The notes below the pieces were generated by a model. That model was not told where the DNA came from and made no database searches. It saw nothing but the letters and a program-made list of their open reading frames with translations. This document shows positions 47,089-58,194 of a DNA stretch of 64,000 bases, one piece after another. A program made the position numbers and the translations under genes. Each line of letters begins with the position of its first letter. The first letter of the stretch is position 1. The DNA is from Argopecten irradians (taxonomy: Eukaryota; Mollusca; Bivalvia; Pectinida; Pectinidae), in contig NC_091147.1 in assembly GCF_041381155.1 (NCBI RefSeq), positions 36,856,553 through 36,920,552 on the forward strand. The letters run 5' to 3'.

Positions 47089-47869
47089 TGGAAGCGAGAT
47101 TAGTTAGTTTTACTGTGAGATGCCGGAAAAGCTCACTGTGGTGAAATGTGTGGGAAATTCAAAGTAGCTTGTTCCCCACCATTACAAATTGTAGTTGGAC
47201 GTCTGGTATGTCGAAGCCAGGCCCTTACCAGTGGAGTAAAGCAACATTTGTCTAAAACTACTCAAATCCTCATACAGTAGTGTGTTTACCTGATAAGGTG
47301 CATGCTCCTATCTGAAAAAAATTCTTCAACTCCTCGGTGGTTATGCATTACATTTGTATAACTTACGTGACATTAGATCGGGTGTATGTACAGCGCACAT
47401 ATTGGATCTACTTAACCGTAATGCTATACGATTTGGAAATTCAACAGTATCAATTAAAATACTTATAATAATGTAATAATGTCCTAGAAGTTGTCAATAA
47501 TTGTCAATATTTTTAGTAATATGTTTCATAAGGAATGTAGAACAACGCATATATGCCATATAATGTTACATTGTTGTGTTACATAATTAACCTCACTGAA
47601 TTGTCCCTTTAAAAACTCAGTCATGTTATTTCTATTCAGTTCCCGATTCCGAGTTTAACTCAGATAATACATGTATGTATGGTGCAGTATATTGCTGCTG
47701 CCCTACAAATACGACTTGGGTTTGTACCTGTTGACCCCATCCCCTCTTCATGACGGTAAAAAGGCAATAAAATGCGGGATTTGTTCTCTTCTTTTAACGT
47801 CTCCCTTGATATTACTATACCTTTCGCCTTCGCGCATCTGAGAAAGCGTTGTATTTTTCCCCTGGCAGA
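47089..47869. other. No gene recognised
   Basis: AT-rich DNA without supported features. Confidence 0.4.
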
Positions 47870-48050
47870 GAAACTATTGTCTATAAGACTACTAGCTAGC
47901 TTCAACTCCTGTTTAGCGCTTACAAAAACGAGGTGGGACGACTTGTTCGCCATTTGTCAGTATAGTGTGATATGGTAGTGTCAGTGGGATAGCGCTGTAA
48001 AATAGTCAATAATTCCACTATTACAAAAAGACAACACGAATGTACCGAAA
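47870..48050 (+). mobile_element. SINE-like repeat R1, partial
   Basis: GTCTATAAGACTACTAGCTA, CTCCTGTTTAGCGCTTACA, GGTGGGACGACTTGTTCGCC, TTTGTCAGTATAGTGTGATA, GATAGCGCTGTAAAATAG and ACAACACGAATGTACC. The 3' tail is lost. The opposite-strand frames at 47660-47978 are shadows of this repeat. Confidence 0.8.
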
Positions 48051-50142
48051 CATTTCATTCATATACGGACCCATTACAATACATATTGCATAAGTCATTC
48101 TTAATCGACATTAAGTGTTAGAATGTCGTTCATAACCCATATATACATATAAATATTGTACATTACAAACATAAGATACATAGCTTTACCGGTTTATTAT
48201 TTCACTGTTGGATATATTCAGCTCTATACTAAAACATGTATCTCATTTTGACGGCTTGATAATGGATGCTGGTAAAACATTGTTCAAAGTTCTTAATTTT
48301 TACCTCTGCGCCTATTAGTTTATTTTATCTCTGTTAAACCTAGCAATCTACAAGATCCTCTCACTGAAGTCATTTGCTCCTTTACACTGCCTATTTGTTC
48401 TGATATTGAGTAGTACTTGTCTTTGATTTGTGACATGAGCTTCCAGTCGGCAGTATGAAATGCCCATTAAGTGACACTTACTTTATTAAACGGGTGTAAA
48501 TTTATTACTTGTACCAGGTGTCTAATTACGACACCAGAGGTTCAACGTCGAGTTCGCCATCATGGCTCTCATATGAATCAATGACTAAACTATCAAGCCG
48601 AGGCCCAACTGCACCCTAGGGAGATCCTACACCGTTACACTAGCGATATACAAGTGGGTCTCTGATAATAAATTCTCCACCGTTCCCATGGTTCAACTTA
48701 ATGTTTGCCTAACCTTACCAGGCTAAAAGACGATACAAAAGGTGTAACTTTCACGTATGTGTTACCATGATGTCGTTGATAGGGTTTCGTGGAGGTGTAG
48801 GGACCATAAACTTCACATTTATGTTAAATGAGCTGAAATCAGTTATATTTTATGAGGCTTTCATGGTTATATCAGCTATTAATTGCTGACCAAATCCTCT
48901 GAACAGGGCCCGTTATCCGATAATTGTTATCATGTTGTTTACCGTACACTTGTGATCCTGATCGTTGATATGTATCATTTAGAATTGTCGAAATTTACAA
49001 TGACTAATCGACCAAAAAATGATTTAATTATGACTTTGAAATTTTAAACTTTGAATGATATCAGCGTTACGCAAGTCGTGTATTTGAATTCAGATGTCTG
49101 CCGTTACCTTTCATAACAGGACTAGTGATAACTCAGTAACTAGAAACTGTCATTTTCATTCTGTTTTCCTCGATTTTCGAAAATAACTCGAAGCGTTTTT
49201 AACAAAAGGACTCAATTTAGCAAATGTCGAGAAAAAAATTGAAAGATTAAAATCGATCGAAAGGAAAAAAAAGGATAGGAACACAAAATAAATCCGTGTC
49301 GGTGAGTATGCCGTGGGTCACATCAGTTTCAATGCTTACTTACCTTGTAAAAAGATGAAGAAAAATATAAGATTTATACAATCTTAAATGATGTTCGAGC
49401 CACACAAGACCAGAATTTTAATTCAGATGTCTGCTATCAACTTCCATGACAGAACAAATGAAAACTCATAAAATAAACGAAAAGAAAAATGATTTTTTTT
49501 TGTCAAGCGCACTTAAAGTACAAGATAATGTGAACTCATCATGTGAATGTCTTGTGAACAGACAAAGAGGGCAAACGTCATGATTATTAACCAAAGATGA
49601 TTCGCGGATTTTTTGTTCCCGTAGTGACCCTGTGTTCGTGAGAATTATGGGTCAGCTCACAATATTCCTTCGTATATTGAAACTGCCATGTCCAATTGTC
49701 CTCGCCTGTCACATTGTCTGGCCTACCGTGAAGGTACGGTGATTGACAATATATTATTATACTTACAAACATAACACTTGGGTTAGCAAACAAACTAAAA
49801 ATACTATCAGTTTCGCACTATGATTCACATAAAATGTCGATGTCGTCGCTCTGTGTTTTGTCATATGTTCCAGCATTTTATATAAAAAAACCTTTGTCAA
49901 CTCAATACAAAATTATTATTTATCGCTTTTTACGAAATGGCTGCTTTACAAATATACATATAACTCAATAGTTGACTACGTCAGTCGAGCGCGGATATAA
50001 AAATCAATTCAGGTCATATAAAAATTAAAAAAACATTCTTCAAAACTAAATAACAAAAACAGCAGTTGAACAAATATTTGTCGTATTCAATTTCAAATAA
50101 AACAGAATATATTCGCATTCAAATTAAGTGACTTAAAGTGTA
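48051..50142. other. No gene recognised
   Basis: AT-rich DNA. Weak direct repeats near 49084 and 49415 (AATTCAGATGTCTGC) lie 330 bp apart. The minus-strand frame at 49587-49793 has balanced composition but no motif that I recognise. Confidence 0.35.
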
Positions 50143-50354
50143 TACTGTAGTCATGGATATTTTCGTGAGTGCTTAATTTTGCGGTTTGCCTAATAAGACT
50201 TCCGCGGCGTTGTTCGCTATGTATACACTTTCATATTATAAAGTTCAAGTAAAAAAAAAAAGAATCTTACGCGAATAGGGAAATTTCGCGATCAAGCGAC
50301 CTTCGCGTAGTTAGCGTAAATTTCCTCCTCGCGTAAATTCCCACGATCACAGTA
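50143..50354. mobile_element. MITE family B
   Basis: It is bounded by TACTGTAGTCATGG and CCACGATCACAGTA. The interior is rich in TTACGCGAATAGG, TTTCGCGATC, TTCGCGTAG and CTCGCGTAAA. Confidence 0.7.
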
Positions 50355-50667
50355 TTCACTTAGCTCATCTCTAAAATTGGTATGCTATATTTTAGAAAAG
50401 TCTTGATATGACCAACAGCAAAGGACTTGTTTTAGATAATAAACAAGATTCCTTTTGACGTATCTAATTTAGTTGTGATCTTCTAACCCATCTCTCGTGA
50501 AAACTTTCAAAGATCCCACCATAATGTATATGTCAACATTTGCAATTTAATATATTAACCGAATATATCGGGAAATGAATATTTATGTTATACAAGTCTC
50601 GCATTGTTAGCCTCCAGTGCTTTGGTACTCAGCATCATTTTAAGAATGCATATCCAACTGTATTGTA

Positions 50668-50885
50668 GGGGTCGCGGTGGAAGAGTAGTTAAAATGTTCC
50701 GACATATTACCACATTTCCTCCACCTCTGGGATGCAAGTACCAATCCCATGTGGGGCAGTTCCAAGGTACTGACCGCTGGTCAGTAGTTTTTCTCCGGGT
50801 TTGCCGGCTTTCTTCCACCAAGAAACCTGGAACGTCCTTTTATGACCCCGGCTGTTAATAGGACGTTTAACTAACAAAACCTAAA
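50668..50885 (+). mobile_element. tRNA-derived SINE, full length
   Basis: The head GGGGTCGCGGTGGAAGAGTA is A-box-like, with a B-box-like GGGATGCAAGTACCAATCCC. The body is TGTGGGGCAGTTCCAAGGTA, CTGACCGCTGGTCAGTAGTT, TTTCTCCGGG and CCGGCTTTCTTCCACCAAG. The tail is AACGTCCTTTTATGACCCCG then GCTGTTAATAGGACGTTTAAC. The opposing frames at 50588-50858 are repeat shadows. Confidence 0.85.
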
Positions 50886-51331
50886 CCTGTATAGTAAAAG
50901 TCAAGAAACACATGATACACTTGTGTCCAGAAAATTCTAGTATGGTCAGTATTACAACTGTAGAGCAAGATATTAGATTAACCTATATCTCACGTATATG
51001 ATTGTTATAAAATATTATTTTAGCAATGCTCAAGGATTATCAACACCATAACTCTGACCAATTTACCATCTGGTGGTCCGTTCTTACTCGTCTTACCGTA
51101 GACATGATTAGAACTCAGTTCGGTTTACATATCAGGTAATCCATATAGATTTCCCTTAGGATAACTGATTGCTGATAGGTTTAACAATGTCTCAGCTTAT
51201 TTTTACTTTATATCATCTATTGGTATCACCTTATATGTTATTCTATATCATGTAAGACATCACAGGAAATAAATCGCATTGTTAGCATATGTAGGAAAAC
51301 AGGGGGAAATATACATAGGTTACCTGTCGAG
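50886..51331. other. No feature recognised
   Basis: AT-rich DNA without supported features. Confidence 0.4.
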
Positions 51332-51402
51332 TGTCCAACCAGGAATCGAACCTGGGTCTCCGATGTGAAAAACTACGGCTATAGCGACTGAGCCAAAGAA
51401 GC
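51332..51402 (-). mobile_element. tRNA-like sequence (SINE head or tRNA pseudogene)
   Basis: The minus strand reads TTTGGCTCAGTCGCTATAGC (A box), a TTTTTCAC anticodon-loop-like stretch, then CCAGGTTCGATTCCTGG (a perfect T-arm and B box). The acceptor stem does not pair, so it is not a functional tRNA gene. Confidence 0.6.
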
Positions 51403-53139
51403 ATGCTCCATCAGCTGAGTAACAGAGACCGTATTTAACACTCTATACCAGATCTCACCGATCCGCTCCTTTTACACATACAAACTTTCTTTTTATTGAC
51501 AGGAAGCATTTATCTAAAATTATAAGACTCTTTCATATACGTCTATAAAGGACAGTGATATTCTAGCCGAGGGTCACAAAATTTCGTAAAACTCTAAGAT
51601 TGCCAAGCTTATTTCCCTCATCATTCGACGTTTTATTGCAATTGAATTATGCTATCCTGCTATTTTCAAATAAAAACCGAAACTGAAAGTAAATTCTCCA
51701 TACATGAAAATTGCGTGATTATATTAACGCATATTCCATTGTTTACATATAGATATTTACAGTAAAACCAACCTAGTTTCTGTAAAATTGTTAAAGTTTT
51801 ACGGAGAACATAGTAATTTTGGTAACGCAGTGACGTCACAAGGCTGTAGGGCATGAGTAGTATGGGAGAAAAAACAAAGAATACATGTATTGTTTTCACA
51901 CGAGATTTAACTATTTAACTACACATGTCTGCTAAACAACTCCCACTTTACAAAAAGTTGGGGGAAACATATACATTTGTATGCACCATATATGACATAC
52001 CAATAAGTTTTAATATTGTATCAGAAATAGAATTACCCAAAATTTAAAGATGGGATGTTGGGTTTCAGCTGCATTTTGCTTTTTTCAGAACAGGGGCAAT
52101 TTCGAGTTATAACTGGAGAACCGAATTCCTATTTTGTTATAATTCTGAATATCCAAATTACATTTATGGTTTCTTCATAGATTTTATTCAATGGACTTGT
52201 GGAAAATAACACAGTTTAAAACATGATTATATGGCGAAACACATTACAGTCAAAATTGGAAACACTACACCATAATAGCACTTTTAAAACTCGGTCTCGG
52301 GGATATATATAACAGAACACCAGTGTAATAAATAATATGACATGGTTTTATTGAATAAGAAAACACGGAAATCATGATAATATATACATCGAGACGATAT
52401 TCATAAAATCCCATAGAATGGACGTATTTAGATACGTTTAATGTCATAACTACAACAACCTTCATTTCGAAGAATTTTACGTTAAATATATTTCAAAAAT
52501 CTAGCGGATTACGTCGACAGAAAACGACGGCTTCCGCTGGAATTTTGCAAGCATGACGTCAAGCCATGGCGTCACAATATGCATACCAATGAAAACCGTT
52601 CAAGATTATATTGTACAAGAAACATATGCAAAAATATAACATGGGCAAAGTCTCATGATATCAGGGATATTAAGTGGAAAAATGTGATAAAAGACTTAAA
52701 GATTAGAACATTAACATAAATTATTACAATACAGTATGCCTCTGGTAATCCGAACACTCCAATTCAAACCGTCCGGATTGCGAAATTTTCGGTCTGCCGA
52801 ATTTTATTTACTTAAACAAGGATAAAATCCATTTCTGATATTACAATCCGGATTAAGAGTTTTCAGGACTATCCACTGTACCAAGCCCAACTGCCAAAGT
52901 AAGATTTATAAATATCCGGTGTATATGTAATTGCTATTGTACGTACTGCGTGTCATCAATCGTGAACATCCTCTATAAATAGACTCTATCACCCTCGCGG
53001 GTATTTAGTGCTACAAAGAATAATAAATACATGTGTGAATTGTAAGCTTTGTGAATCGAAGCAAAACCCCGAACATAAAGTACAGCTAGATAAACTAAAA
53101 GGCGACAGCGTGACTCTCACTGTAGGAACGTGACACAAT
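51403..53139. other. No gene; one possible palindromic remnant
   Basis: AT-rich DNA. A segment at about 52730-52880 opens TACAGTATGCCTCTGG, contains CCGTCCGGATTG / CAATCCGGATTA in inverse and ends CCACTGTA, suggesting another MITE remnant. Confidence 0.4.
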
Positions 53140-53140
53140 G

Positions 53141-53172
53141 CCCCACCCCCGGGGGATCACGGATCCCCGGGT
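53141..53172. repeat. GC-rich hairpin
   Basis: CCCGGGGGATC and GATCCCCGGG face each other across ACG in otherwise AT-rich DNA. Confidence 0.7.
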
Positions 53173-53539
53173 AATCAGTGTTGGCAAACTAAGGTTTTTA
53201 TCACGCTTATTTGGTGACATTGGATCTTTGTTTCATTTCTCTTCTCGTATTGAAATAATTAATGAAACGTCAGCTTAGTAAATAACAGTTAATTCGTTTG
53301 ATCACAGTGATTCCGTTCTACCTACGTCCACTGGAAACGTATTGTGAGGTTTTTACCAACAAAGTACTGTTTTAGTATTTCTCACATCAGTATTATTTTT
53401 GATAGATATCTAACAGCATTACTTGGTGACAGAGCAATAGATTAAAAAATAACTTTAAAAATGTATTTGAAAGCAACGATAGATGTTCTATTTATAAGTT
53501 AACATCAAATCAAAATATCAAATGGCCGAGACATATTAT

Positions 53540-53690
53540 AGTCTATAAACAATCGACTGGTTTGCCCTTGTCAGTATAATGTCAGTAAAATGAATATAGT
53601 TCAACTAATAAATTACAATCACGACAAGAACATACCTCAGCTCCCCAAATCATATAAATATTCACACATGCAACGTAATTAAATTGTCTT
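53540..53690 (+). mobile_element. SINE-like repeat R1, partial
   Basis: AGTCTATAAACAATCGACTG, GTTTGCCCTTGTCAGTATAA, CACGACAAGAACATACCTCA and GCTCCCCAAATCATATAAAT. The last includes the segment amplified in the 49-bp minisatellite. Confidence 0.7.
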
Positions 53691-54235
53691 AGATGTTAAC
53701 CATCATGGAGAATGTTGACGGAGCCGTAAGGGGGTAATGTCTATGTAGCCTTGAATTAGGAGGCGTTGTGACGGCGCCGGGGGAGTTTGTAGTAAGGGAA
53801 TTATCATTCACTGAGTATATGTCCATGGTAACCCACTTTACACAATCAGGGCCCGCCACCATAACACTTGATCAGACAGATATAATTATCTAATCAATTG
53901 TAATAGCTTTCTATCTAGTTAATAATAAATCATGTGGTTGGTCAGCCATATATTTCTTCATCCCTACAATTATCTTACAAATTTTAGATGTTTCAATATC
54001 GGCGTCAAATGGAAACAACACAACCTTTTCAACATTGTCAGTTAAATTCCATTTATCAGTATATTGAGATACGTAAGGAGTCTGATATTTTTCTGAAAAC
54101 CCTCTGTCTCAGCCAATAATATTATATCATATCTGTATACATTAACATAATTAAATGTTTGAAGAGTCATAGATGGAGAATTAACTGATAGAAAATGTAT
54201 TTCACAATAATGACATAAAGGGAAGTAAAATCGGT
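53691..54235. other. No gene recognised
   Basis: AT-rich DNA without supported features. Confidence 0.4.
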
Positions 54236-54239
54236 GATA

Positions 54240-54340
54240 TTTTTCGGCTTAGAACAATCCATTCGTACAGCAGAATTCCAATACAGAATTATGATAAAAC
54301 ATGTTAAACATTGTCTTTTTTCTATCGGTTTTAGTTATGT
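54240..54340 (+). pseudogene. Possible LINE fragment
   Basis: The frame gives IKHVKHCLFSIGFSYVWNHH, reminiscent of the 'LG(F)..VW' segment between RT and the C-terminal zinc region of some LINEs. The rest of the 101-codon frame is T-rich low-complexity sequence with TTTA repeats (54449-54472). It is too short to be certain. Confidence 0.35.
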
Positions 54341-54902
54341 ATGGAATCATCACTATCTGTATAGTCATAAGCATATTATGTTTGATAGAGTAACGACTCC
54401 TTCATTAGTTTTGTATTTTCTTTTATTGTATTTTTTGTTTGTTAATATTTTTATTTATTTATTTATTTATTGGAAGGGAGTATTCTTTCTGTATTTTTTA
54501 AATTATTTATTTACTGAATGGGGAGTGTTCTTAAAATGATCATTTAAGAAATGTTTGTTTGTGTAACAGAAACCAATTACTCAGCTGGAAGGTTAGTTAA
54601 TTAGCTGTGTTAACGGTGAGTTAATGACATAATAATTGACATTCATATCAACCTGGATGTACGAGTAATTCCATAATCTCATTTGGCAATGTTTTACATG
54701 CTACTTAATGGAAATTAAGAATTTTTATTGGTACTATTTACTTTTTATACCCAAAGATGTCGTTTTAAATTCCCCACTTTTAATAACAAATAAAATTGAG
54801 CATTATCATTAATCTTTTCTTTCTCATTGACTTTTTAATGCTAGTCATAATGTATTTTAACATCCGCCTTCATGTACACGTAGTACCATGATCTCAATTT
54901 AA
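54341..54902. other. No gene; (TTTA)n tract and a possible donor site
   Basis: A TTTA run lies at 54449-54472. AACG|GTGAGT near 54618 is a possible donor for a 5' exon of gene C, without independent support. Confidence 0.35.
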
Positions 54903-55207
54903 TACAGTGTAATCCCTCGAACTCGAACTCGTTTTTCCTAGAACACCCTCATTCGTCGAACATATTGCACGGTCCCGAATATTTTTTTGTATATTTCATG
55001 TAAGAAAATCCTGCCTGGCTCGAATCTCTCTTCGTCGAATACTCCTTATTTTCTTAGCAAACTTAATATATCCCCTTTCCATTTAGATGTCATTAACATG
55101 ACTTGTTTATCATATTTGATATTATAGTTTTGACTAGATGACTCGAATACAAAACCTCGTATTCCTCGATCTATTACATGTAACCAGGTCCCCTGCAGTT
55201 CGAGTAA
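54903..55207. mobile_element. MITE-like palindrome upstream of gene C
   Basis: It opens ACAGTGTAATCCCTCGAACT and closes CCCCTGCAGTTCGAGTAAAG. In between are repeated CTCGAAT / TCGTCGAA / CTCGTATTCCTCGA motifs in both orientations. The inverted ends are imperfect. Confidence 0.5.
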
Positions 55208-55354
55208 AGTTTTTTTTTTGCTGATATTAGACCTTTGTGCGTTCAGGTTTTATTTCCATGATGAAACACTGGGTAAATGTACTAAACCCATTTGTTCAAA
55301 CTAGTATTGATTAATGCAGCTGTCTAACAATGATTGTTTTTCTATGTTGCAGAA

Positions 55355-55927
55355 ATGATACGATCCCTAACACTAGTTGTTCTCCTTGTTGGGACTTGTC
55401 TTGCCTTCCCGCCATTCAGTAGAGGCTCCTACACGCTCAAAGTGAGCGGAGAACGTAACGGATATGACAATGCTGCTGCGCAAAATACAGAAAACGCTGA
55501 CGCACTTAGTCTTGGTGATGTTATGCTGCAAACCATTGGCGCCAACCAAGGAACGAACGTTGTGGTCAGTGACAGGTATGAATATACAACAAACCCTTCT
55601 GATGTAGATTGGGATCTGTTCAGGGGCGGACTACTTTCACAGCCGTCAGGATTACTACAACAGTGTATGTCGCTCTCTTCCACCGGTATGCATCAGCTGC
55701 TATACTGTATCAAGCTTCTATCGGATAAGGATCAACTACAGCAGACGAGCATTCAAACAAAACGAGGACCGCTTAAACTCAACCCAACGGGATGGAAACG
55801 CAAAAAGAGGAGTACAAACGATCAAGTTCAAAGAGAATTGGAAAACATCAGGATCCAATCAATGTTAAATCAGTTGCTACAAAAAAGACAAAATGCCAAT
55901 CCTCGTTTTAACCCTACTGGCTGGTAG
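55355..55927 (+). CDS. Gene C: neuropeptide-type precursor with two NPTGW peptides (190 aa)
   Basis: A single coding exon starts 2 bases after a strong acceptor (TTTTTCTATGTTGCAG, AG at 55351-55352), so a 5' non-coding exon is expected; AATAAA is at 56006. The in-frame extension before the Met is intron read-through. Residues 1 to about 17 (MIRSLTLVVLLVGTCLA) are a signal peptide. An acidic, Asn/Asp-rich spacer follows, then two cysteines 14 residues apart (104 and 118), which could form one disulphide. Two peptides are cut out by basic sites: GPLKLNPTGW (138-147), between KR 136-137 and KRKKR 148-152, and QNANPRFNPTGW (179-190), between KR 177-178 and the stop codon. Both lack a Gly donor, so they would end in a free Trp; the second may start as pyroglutamate. 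This is classic prohormone layout. I cannot match NPTGW to a named molluscan neuropeptide family. Confidence 0.9.
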   Translation: MIRSLTLVVLLVGTCLAFPPFSRGSYTLKVSGERNGYDNAAAQNTENADALSLGDVMLQTIGANQGTNVVVSDRYEYTTNPSDVDWDLFRGGLLSQPSGLLQQCMSLSSTGMHQLLYCIKLLSDKDQLQQTSIQTKRGPLKLNPTGWKRKKRSTNDQVQRELENIRIQSMLNQLLQKRQNANPRFNPTGW

Positions 55928-56011
55928 TCAGACTTAAGCGGAACGGAATCCTCTGTGAATTCGTCATCTCTTTGCATTCTCTCTTTTTTCTCTGTTTCTG
56001 TTTTCAATAAA

Positions 56012-56345
56012 TGGGTAAACAAAGTATCGTTAATTGTGAGTCATTTCTTCATTTGTCATTTTTACAAGAAGGAACCTTTAAAGGAATTCGTCGATATCAT
56101 GCCAGTTACTATGTACCTTTACATTATAGCCATATATTGCATGATTAAGATATGATTACGTTTTTGTTTATCTTAAATATGTAGGCCATGTAAACATCAC
56201 CTGGACTGTCAGAACTAGGTACATTTGCTGTATATTGAGTTTATGTACCATTTTGTTAGTCCTCTCTCTTAACAATGTAACTTTACATTAGTCGCCGAGA
56301 TCATATAAAAACTAGCAGCCAGCTGAATACTCGTGTTAAGCGTCA
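56012..56345. other. Downstream of gene C
   Basis: 3' flank following the poly(A) signal. AT-rich, nothing recognised. Confidence 0.5.
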
Positions 56346-56548
56346 TACTATTCTGCATTTGCAAATTACAGAGTTATCTACCCTTGCCGGTAGGTATTGA
56401 TTGTAACGTCACGTGTTTCTGGGTGTTACGTCATACTTTTAGGGAAAACGACCTTAATTTCGAATAAAACATAAAATAAAATAGTTCAAATGACGTCAAA
56501 ATGGAAACCTATTCGCAAGGGAAGCAACTCATTAAGAAAAACGAATAT
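56346..56548. mobile_element. MITE family C
   Basis: The left end TTCTGCATTTGCAAATTACA is followed by GAGTTATCTACCCTTGCCGG. The right end TATTCGCAAGGGAAGCAACTC is followed by AAAACGAATATAC. It contains several ACGTCA motifs. Confidence 0.8.
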
Positions 56549-56940
56549 ACATAACCGGCCTACTATACCTTTCGGCCGGGTACGAATTGGTCACTATGTG
56601 TCGTAGTGGAGCACTGCCTCCGAAAATCACTCGGGCATAGTTTTCTATACTTTTTTGTAGGTTTCCAATTATTTTATGCGTATACATGCATTTACATATT
56701 ATTTTTGTCCAAAACAAACGTAACTACCATTCTTAATATCTACCGTACCGCTCAAAAGACGTCAGATTCACAATTTGTGGGCTTGCTGTATAAATTCTCT
56801 TCAGAAAGACCTTCATATGTATTGAAGAATATTTAAAAATAATGCCTCGATGAGAATTCGATATTTTATGTGGTTCAGTTTTATTGCTTAGTAGGTAAGC
56901 GATATCAAACAAGTACGATAAATACGCAATAATACGCGAA
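56549..56940. mobile_element. Repeat family F, long copy
   Basis: GCCTACTATACCTTTCGGCC then GGGTACGAA opens it. GACCTTCATATGTATT, AAAAATAATGCC and TAAGCGATATCAAACAAGTA close it. A shorter version with the middle missing is at 63680-63870. Confidence 0.7.
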
Positions 56941-57885
56941 AACCGCAAAAATATCATCACCGCGAAAATAACCGGCTATGCGGTATATTGTACATTTCTT
57001 TAATATCACTTTAGGTTTCCATTATGATTTAGAGTATTACGCCTACAGATCGGAATCATCATTAATATATACTAACAACAAACCTAACCAGAAATAGCAT
57101 GCCTATTAATAATCCTAAAATAACATCTGATCTGAATACCATCGGATTATCTGGTATGTGTTATATATCATGTTACAAACCAAACCCGGAAGGTCATGCC
57201 ATTCAATTGATCTAAAATAAACTAATGAATAAACGCCATTGATACTTGTCATGAAAAGAAAATGAACATTATTATTTGGGGTCAAGTGTATTACAACGAT
57301 AATGAGAAAAAGACAAATCTAATGACGGCTTAATGTCAATAAAGATTACTTTGTAATTTGTAATTTTAGAGCCATGCTAGGGTTTATATACCGAATGCAT
57401 TCGCATTTCAGCAGAACGATCGGTTATATAATATACATGGCACCCGTAAATTTCTATGATAGTCATAGTCGTCAACACTACAATAGATATGTTCATATAT
57501 ATATGATACTTAAAACGCTTAAATCGCTTGAACTCCTCAGGTTAACCAGTAATTAGTACAGGTTATGTTCAAACAATCTTTTAAAAGGGTTGGGTTTTTT
57601 GTTTTTTTGTTGTTTTTTTATCGACTTATTGTCTTTATGTACGTGTATTTGTAAATATCATTTAATAATTCATTGAAATATAATCTATATTCATTTCACT
57701 TTTAGATACAGACAAAACCTCAGCAATAGACCAAATATACGGACAATAAATATATTATTGAAGAATAAAACAAGACATTACCATGACTTTTCTTTACCTT
57801 TGGTAAAGTATAACTTTTTATGTCATATGCTCATGAAAGCTCAAAATTAGAGTAATGTAGACATGTTCCATCGATATTTTAAGTT
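56941..57885. other. No gene recognised
   Basis: AT-rich DNA, including a T-rich tract at 57590-57620. Confidence 0.4.
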
Positions 57886-57889
57886 TTGC

Positions 57890-58190
57890 CTGCTTTTTAT
57901 ATAGATGCATCATCTGCATATTTTGAATGTTAACATTATTTAGAGCAGAGGGGGAGTTCATTTACATAATTATAGTAAAAACATTTAGAGCCATGAAATG
58001 AATCCTTGAGGAACACCATATTTAATTTCTGGGGATTACTAAGAACATAATAAAATATAACTTCTGACATTGATGTATGAGGTGGGAAAAACTAGATGAA
58101 TAACATTTTAAGAACAAATATATAATTTCGTTTTTGTTTGTGATTGACTAGGTAAAAAGCCTATCAAAAATCAATACGCATAACTGCTTT
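57890..58190 (-). pseudogene. LINE reverse transcriptase fragment with YADD
   Basis: The minus strand carries RT blocks in order across several frames: AFYLVNH (~58140-58120; the catalytic Asp position reads Tyr), YGVPQG (~58020-58004), YYNYVNELPLCSK and YADDAS (57919-57902). Stops and frame changes interrupt it throughout. The pattern is that of CR1/jockey-type LINEs. It is dead. Confidence 0.65.
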
Positions 58191-58194
58191 AAAG

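Noticed and set aside
47660-47978. Opposed frames of 97 and 68 codons
   Set aside because: Both overlap an R1 repeat copy and show no domain.
49587-49793. Minus-strand 68-codon frame with balanced amino-acid composition
   Set aside because: No splice, signal or homology evidence that I can state; kept only as a note.
51332-51402. Functional tRNA gene on the minus strand
   Set aside because: The T-arm and A/B boxes are good, but the acceptor stem does not pair and the anticodon arm is poor; best seen as a SINE head or tRNA pseudogene.
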